Source of the DNA: an uncultured Ignavibacteriota bacterium
Lineage (GTDB): Bacteria > Bacteroidota > Ignavibacteria > Tepidaquicellales > Tepidaquicellaceae
Direction: 5' to 3'
DNA: 9,643 bases
NCBI GenBank assembly: GCA_903901375.1
Contig: CAIUQV010000015.1
Coordinates: forward strand, 1-9,643
The translations under genes were made by a program, and so were the position numbers. The notes beneath the pieces are model-generated. The model did not search any database and was not told where the DNA came from. It saw only the letters and a list, made by a program, of their open reading frames with translations. Of the stretch, positions 6,456 to 9,643 are shown piece by piece; position 1 is the stretch's first letter, and each line of letters begins with the position of its first letter.

Positions 6456-7097
6456 ATGAAAATAAGAACATTTACGGTAAACCCTTTTCAGATGAACTCT
6501 TACCTTTATTACTGTGAGAACACAAAGGAAGGTGTGATAATTGATCCCGGATACTACACAAAGTATGAACAGGATGATTTGCTTGATTATATCAACAAAC
6601 ATAATATAAGAATAAAGTATGTACTGATGACACACGGACATATAGACCATATTCTCGGTAACGGTTTTGCATCGGATAATTTCGCTGTACAGACTTACAT
6701 ACATAAAAATGATTTATTTCTTTATGAAAGAGGTGTGGAACAAGCAGTATTGTACGGGTTTCAGATTCCCCCACTACCAGAAATAGAAGATTTCATTGAT
6801 GAAGGTTTGAGTTTAAAGGTAGGAGAAAACCAGCTTAATTTTATACATACACCGGGTCATTCACCGGGAGGAGTTTGTATTGTGGACCATTCAGAACGAG
6901 TAATATTCTGCGGTGACCTGGTTTTTCAATCTTCAATCGGACGTACTGATTTGCCGGGAGGAGATTATGATACACTGATTAGTTCAATAACTGATAAGTT
7001 ATTCGTGAAATGCAGTGATGATTACGAGCTTTATCCGGGACATATGGACAGTTCTACGATAAGAGAAGAAAAGAGCAGTAATCCGTATTTAAAATGA
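6456..7097 (+). CDS. Metallo-beta-lactamase-fold hydrolase, glyoxalase II-like
   Basis: The 213-residue product has the full metal-binding set of this fold. THGHIDH (59-65) supplies H60, H62, D64 and H65; HTPGHSPGG (131-139) supplies H135; FCGDLVFQSSIGRTDLPGG (151-169) supplies D154; and YPGH (193-196) supplies H196. GVIIDPG (26-32) is the usual N-terminal strand. It belongs to the short group often annotated as hydroxyacylglutathione hydrolase or YcbL-like. The substrate is probably a thioester, but the long C-terminal glutathione-binding region of true glyoxalase II is absent, so the substrate is open. It is cytoplasmic, with no signal peptide. It is divergent from smpB with 59 bases between starts. 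The closing STIREEKSSNPYLK is standard for the family. Confidence 0.92.
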   Translation: MKIRTFTVNPFQMNSYLYYCENTKEGVIIDPGYYTKYEQDDLLDYINKHNIRIKYVLMTHGHIDHILGNGFASDNFAVQTYIHKNDLFLYERGVEQAVLYGFQIPPLPEIEDFIDEGLSLKVGENQLNFIHTPGHSPGGVCIVDHSERVIFCGDLVFQSSIGRTDLPGGDYDTLISSITDKLFVKCSDDYELYPGHMDSSTIREEKSSNPYLK

Positions 7098-7112
7098 AAA
7101 GTTATTCTTAAA

Positions 7113-7168
7113 AACCGTTAAAACGGTTGGAATATTTGTACAATCTTTCCCACGGATAAATCCGTGGG
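7113..7168. repeat. Paired-hairpin element, REP-like; may also terminate transcription
   Basis: Two perfect inverted repeats stand side by side. AACCGTT/AACGGTT is at 7113-7128 and CCCACGGAT/ATCCGTGGG at 7149-7168, separated by 20 bases. Both can be drawn with the same TAAA-type tetraloop. The element fills the gap between convergent genes (hydrolase stop at 7097, small secreted protein stop at 7213). Neither hairpin is followed by a proper U-tract on either strand, which argues for a dispersed intergenic repeat such as a REP doublet rather than a plain terminator. Copy number cannot be judged from one window. Confidence 0.55.
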
Positions 7169-7212
7169 CTGTATTTAAAGACATTGCAAAAGAAGAAATG
7201 AATACAAAACTA

Positions 7213-7722
7213 TCAGAGAATAACTTTGAAAGTATTGATTATGGTTGTTACTTCCGTATCGAAATCGGTTTTTTTGTATTTCACATCTGCAATGAACCTT
7301 ACCATATAGCAGAAGTATTCACCCGAGCTATCCTTAGTTGTAGTGTAGTAAAATATCTTTTCGATATTATCATTATCTTTATAGTCAGCAAATTTTCCTT
7401 CATAAACATCACCTGAAACAGAAATAAAACTGCTTATTTTCTCGGGAATGTTTAAGTTAAAATCTTTTTCCAGAGTATAAACGAAGTCATCAAGGTTTCT
7501 TTGAGCAGGAAATTTGAATGCAATAATAGCCGCTGTAAACTTATCGTTTTTACTGAAGCTGTAATTAATCACATCCTTTTTATCAGTCTCGACTTTACTA
7601 ACAGATTTCCATCCTTTGGAGAATTCAATACGGAACTTATAATTGTCATTATCAATCTTTACCTGGGCAGATAAAACTGATGTTAAGAATAGTATGGAAA
7701 AAAGAAATATTAAGTTTTTCAT
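7213..7722 (-). CDS. Small secreted protein of unknown function
   Basis: I chose the ATG at 7722 (169 residues) because it begins directly with a signal peptide, MKNLIFLFSILFLTSVLSA, probably cut before Q20. An ATG at 7761 would add 13 polar residues and overlap the protease gene. The mature part starts VKIDNDNYKFRIEFSKGWKSV, a pattern like the YxFxxxxPxGW opening of PsbP/DcrB-type periplasmic proteins. It then alternates beta strands with a helix (LDDFVYTLEKDFNLN) and ends in a helix-like TEVTTIINTFKVIL. The PsbP-like fold is a guess. No catalytic motif or cysteine pair is evident. It starts 4 bases after the M48 protease stop, so the two are almost certainly one transcript and may act together in the envelope. 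Confidence 0.75.
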   Translation of the reverse strand: MKNLIFLFSILFLTSVLSAQVKIDNDNYKFRIEFSKGWKSVSKVETDKKDVINYSFSKNDKFTAAIIAFKFPAQRNLDDFVYTLEKDFNLNIPEKISSFISVSGDVYEGKFADYKDNDNIEKIFYYTTTKDSSGEYFCYMVRFIADVKYKKTDFDTEVTTIINTFKVIL

Positions 7723-7726
7723 TTTC

Positions 7727-8563
7727 TTATTTGAGTTTAGATTTAAAAATCTGGTATTCATCTCGATAAATACCTTTAGTTGAATCAGGAACTATCTTGT
7801 TTATCTTCATCTGTTCTTTCGCATTATCAATCCTGTCCTGTGGTAACGGATGTGTTGACAGGAGTCTGTCAAGTCCCCCGCCTTCAGTACCTCTTTTTCT
7901 CTGGTCAGCAAGTATTTTATCGAAGAAATACTGAATACCACCCGGATAATATTTAGATGTCATTAAGTATTTAATAGAATAATCATCGGCTTCTTTTTCA
8001 TCGGAACGGCTGTTTGCAAGAAAACCAAGCCCGACGAAAAGATTGGCAGCAATTTCAACAGCAGCATTTGGATTATTTCCTAGTACAAGACCCAAGACAG
8101 TACTGATACCATAGTAAGAAGTAAGCCGCTGAGTCATATGGCGTCTTTCTGCATGCGCAATCTCGTGTGCTATTACTCCTGCAAGAGTAGCTTCGTTATC
8201 GATAAATTTCATCAGACCTGTATAAACATATATAAATCCGCCAGGTGTACAGAAAGCATTAACGATAGTATCGTTAATAACCTGAAACTTGTACGGGAAA
8301 ACATTTTTGTATTCAATCTTAGGAGAAGAATTCAGAATATACTTGCCAATGTTAGTAACATAATCAGTAATTTCGGGACGATTTGTCATAAGAGGAAATT
8401 CCTTTGGCTTACTGTGTATTTCCTTATCAAGGTCCTGACCGAGTTTGACATCGTCTGAAGTGGAAAACAGGTTAGCACCACAACTGTAAAACACAGAAAT
8501 GGAAAACAATATAACTATAAAACTAACAGCAGATATTGGTATGTATCTATTTATTTTTATCAT
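7727..8563 (-). CDS. M48 family zinc metalloprotease, predicted lipoprotein
   Basis: The 278-residue product is a gluzincin of the BepA/LoiP/Oma1-like M48 group, which degrade or help mature envelope proteins. Zinc ligands are H133 and H137 with catalytic E134 in GVIAHEIAHAERRH (129-142), and E189 in NSRSDEKEADDYS (184-196). NAFCTPGGFIYVYTGLM (102-118) and LLSTHPLPQDRI (234-245) are family signatures. A hydrophobic N-terminus (11-27) ends at Cys28 followed by Gly (VFYSCG). This is a loose lipobox, acceptable in Bacteroidota, so periplasmic membrane anchoring is likely. There are no C-terminal TPR repeats as in BepA; the protein stops about 40 residues after the STHP motif. It leads a two-gene unit with the small secreted protein. 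Confidence 0.93.
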   Translation of the reverse strand: MIKINRYIPISAVSFIVILFSISVFYSCGANLFSTSDDVKLGQDLDKEIHSKPKEFPLMTNRPEITDYVTNIGKYILNSSPKIEYKNVFPYKFQVINDTIVNAFCTPGGFIYVYTGLMKFIDNEATLAGVIAHEIAHAERRHMTQRLTSYYGISTVLGLVLGNNPNAAVEIAANLFVGLGFLANSRSDEKEADDYSIKYLMTSKYYPGGIQYFFDKILADQRKRGTEGGGLDRLLSTHPLPQDRIDNAKEQMKINKIVPDSTKGIYRDEYQIFKSKLK

Positions 8564-8588
8564 AATTTAAAATATTGAATTCTTAGTT

Positions 8589-8594
8589 ATTATA
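8589..8594 (-). promoter_or_regulatory. Possible -10 box of the M48 protease gene
   Basis: The minus strand reads TATAAT exactly, 25 bases before the protease ATG at 8563. No convincing -35 is found 16-18 bases upstream. The box sits in the 17-base centre of a small inverted repeat, AATATTG (8571-8577) and CAATATT (8595-8601). The region is A/T-rich, so a chance match is possible. Confidence 0.3.
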
Positions 8595-8654
8595 CAATAT
8601 TAAACAGAAAAATGTTCCTACGGATGTAAATTCAGAATGGAATGCAATAAACAA

Positions 8655-9359
8655 CTATTCTGAAATCCGGGAATCAAAATGAAATGTACCTGAAAAGATA
8701 TGTTTTGACCCTTCTGTGTTAGTAAGAGCTAAGAATATTTTTGCATTCCTGTATTTACTAAGAGCAAGACTATTCATAGAATTTAAATTAAATTCAAATG
8801 TGTGAAAATTATCATAATCCGGAAATGTAATTTCAGAATAATCTGAGACACATATAAATTCAGGTTCTTTATCAGTTTCGTTTTCAGATTGTATTGGATT
8901 ATACAATGCAAGTACGCAATTGATAATAAACTTAATATTCACAAAGGATTTAGCAAATTCAGGCAAAGAGATACTAAAGTTGATTTTATCTTTTGTTAAG
9001 GAGAGGAATTTTACATTCAAACCAAATCCCTTTGGAGTCAGCTTAGTTGAAGCGCCAGGAAGCATATAACTGTTTACAGTACCTATATTTGCTTTAAGTA
9101 TTTTAGTGTATGGACTTCTGCCTTCATATACAGAATTTTTCCAGACAGTGTGTATATCGGGCAGCAAGTTAGACGCTTTTGCGAATGCAACTGCAACCTT
9201 GAAATTATTCCTGGTTTTGATGCATTTAGGTGAATAACTGATAGTATTTACACTTTTTTGACGCGCTACGAATACTGAACCATTTTTATAGCGTCTGTAA
9301 ACCATATCGCCTAATTGTCCACTTAAGGAGCCCGTAAATTTATCTACTACTTTTGCCAT
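8655..9359 (-). CDS. Hypothetical protein, 234 residues, N-terminus like Bacteroidota DUF6266-type proteins
   Basis: I cannot assign a function. The N-terminus, FTGSLSGQLGDMVYRRYKNGSVFVARQK (8-35), is a Gly-rich strand-turn-strand motif. It recalls a group of Bacteroidota/Ignavibacteria hypothetical proteins that open with a Gly-x-Ser-Gly-x-hydrophobic-Gly segment followed by Tyr, Arg and Val-Arg positions; the resemblance is from memory. Residues 50-100 are partly helical (TRNNFKVAVAFAKASNLL, then YTKILKANIGTVNSYM). The rest, to 234, is a predicted beta-rich domain (GFGLNVKFLSL, INFSISLPEF, FHTFEFNLNS, IFSGTFHFDS). There is no signal peptide or membrane segment, so it is probably cytoplasmic or part of a particle. 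The 11-bp repeat array begins about 50 bases upstream of its ATG. A weak promoter-like GATATTTG lies at 9375-9382 on the minus strand. Confidence 0.65.
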   Translation of the reverse strand: MAKVVDKFTGSLSGQLGDMVYRRYKNGSVFVARQKSVNTISYSPKCIKTRNNFKVAVAFAKASNLLPDIHTVWKNSVYEGRSPYTKILKANIGTVNSYMLPGASTKLTPKGFGLNVKFLSLTKDKINFSISLPEFAKSFVNIKFIINCVLALYNPIQSENETDKEPEFICVSDYSEITFPDYDNFHTFEFNLNSMNSLALSKYRNAKIFLALTNTEGSKHIFSGTFHFDSRISE

Positions 9360-9409
9360 GTATTAAATTTACATCAAATATCACTTAAAATCAAGTTACG
9401 AGTGGTAAT

Positions 9410-9493
9410 ATAAACGGTATAATAACGGTGCAATAACGGTCTAATAACGGTGTAATAACGGTGCAATAACGGTGCAATAACGGTCTAAGGTGC
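9410..9493. repeat. Tandem 11-bp repeat array, iteron- or operator-like
   Basis: Six consecutive units of AATAACGGTNN fill 9421-9486 without a mismatch in the nine fixed bases. The last two bases vary as GC, CT, GT, GC, GC, CT. A degenerate unit (7 of 9) precedes at 9410-9420, and a shortened one (AAGGTGC) follows at 9487-9493. The period is close to one DNA turn, so every ACGGT faces the same side of the helix. The array lies upstream of the gene at 8655-9359, which reads away from it. Candidates are a cooperative protein-binding array or a neutral minisatellite made by replication slippage. Confidence 0.9.
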
Positions 9494-9560
9494 ATATAGT
9501 TAATACACAGTGAGGTTTGAGAGTACATAAAGCCGAAATTTAATGAAATTTAGAGGGTAA

Positions 9561-9608
9561 TTGATTTTTATAAGAATCAGAAATATATAAAACATACAGT
9601 ATAAAATG
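9561..9608 (+). promoter_or_regulatory. Weak promoter-like sequence and palindrome at the right edge
   Basis: TTGATT (9561-9566) and TATATA (9584-9589) are 17 bases apart, a sigma-70-like layout. A near-palindrome, TGATTTTTATAAGAATCA (9562-9579), covers the -35 side. An ATG at 9606 opens a plus-strand frame that runs to the window edge (MISEYIPYFIIY...). The sequence is very A/T-rich and the frame only 12 codons long, so a gene start here is a possibility and no more. Confidence 0.2.
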
Positions 9609-9643
9609 ATTTCAGAATATATTCCATATTTTATTATCTATCA

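Noticed and set aside
6441..6774. Minus-strand frames opposite the hydrolase gene
   Set aside because: They are antisense to the metal-binding THGHIDH region of a well-supported gene and resemble no protein.
7198..7416. Plus-strand frame of 72 codons after the double hairpin
   Set aside because: It is antisense to the small secreted protein, which has a signal peptide and an operon partner; the hydrophobic end is the reverse of beta-rich coding sequence.
8138..8458. Plus-strand frame of 106 codons, cysteine-rich
   Set aside because: It is the complement of the M48 protease core, including its HEIAH motif; the cysteines come from reversed codons.
9421..9486. CRISPR array
   Set aside because: The units are 11 bp and directly abutting, with only two variable bases; there are no spacers of 25-40 bases and no cas genes nearby.

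Overview
The window is AT-rich bacterial DNA that most likely comes from the Bacteroidota/Ignavibacteria group. The best indicator is the secreted protein at 351-1391. It ends in a type IX secretion sorting domain with an NYPNPFNPSTTI signature, which is very common in Ignavibacteria and relatives. Weak or absent Shine-Dalgarno sites before most genes agree with this. Placement below that level is inference.

Layout from left to right. The left edge cuts a minus-strand histidine ammonia-lyase gene (hutH), of which only the N-terminal third or less of a half is a fair description: 92 codons are present. Upstream of it is a hairpin or tandem-palindrome element and the gene for the T9SS-exported protein. 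Next is a tight minus-strand pair, miaA (tRNA dimethylallyltransferase, TTG start) followed by a TIGR02757/DUF2400 gene, overlapping by 4 bases. A divergent intergenic dyad separates miaA from a plus-strand secreted SH3-like protein. That gene converges on a pyruvoyl-dependent arginine decarboxylase through a shared 13-bp terminator hairpin.

The minus-strand run smpB - tyrS (1 base apart) - arginine decarboxylase (66-base gap with its own promoter and a strong ribosome binding site) joins trans-translation, tyrosine charging and agmatine synthesis. Divergent from smpB is a glyoxalase II-like metallo-beta-lactamase-fold hydrolase. It converges, across a double-hairpin repeat of REP type, on a minus-strand pair: an M48 lipoprotein metalloprotease followed 4 bases later by a small secreted protein. 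The right part holds an unrecognised 234-residue protein whose upstream region carries six exact 11-bp tandem repeats (AATAACGGTNN). The last 150 bases show only weak promoter-like signals.

Most of the window is housekeeping and envelope genes in ordinary arrangement. I do not see a defence island, CRISPR array, transposase, tRNA or rRNA. The unexplained signals are non-coding: the helically phased 11-bp array at 9410-9493, the paired hairpins at 7113-7168, the inverted repeat that contains the proposed smpB start codon, and the tandem ATCCGGAT palindromes ahead of hutH.
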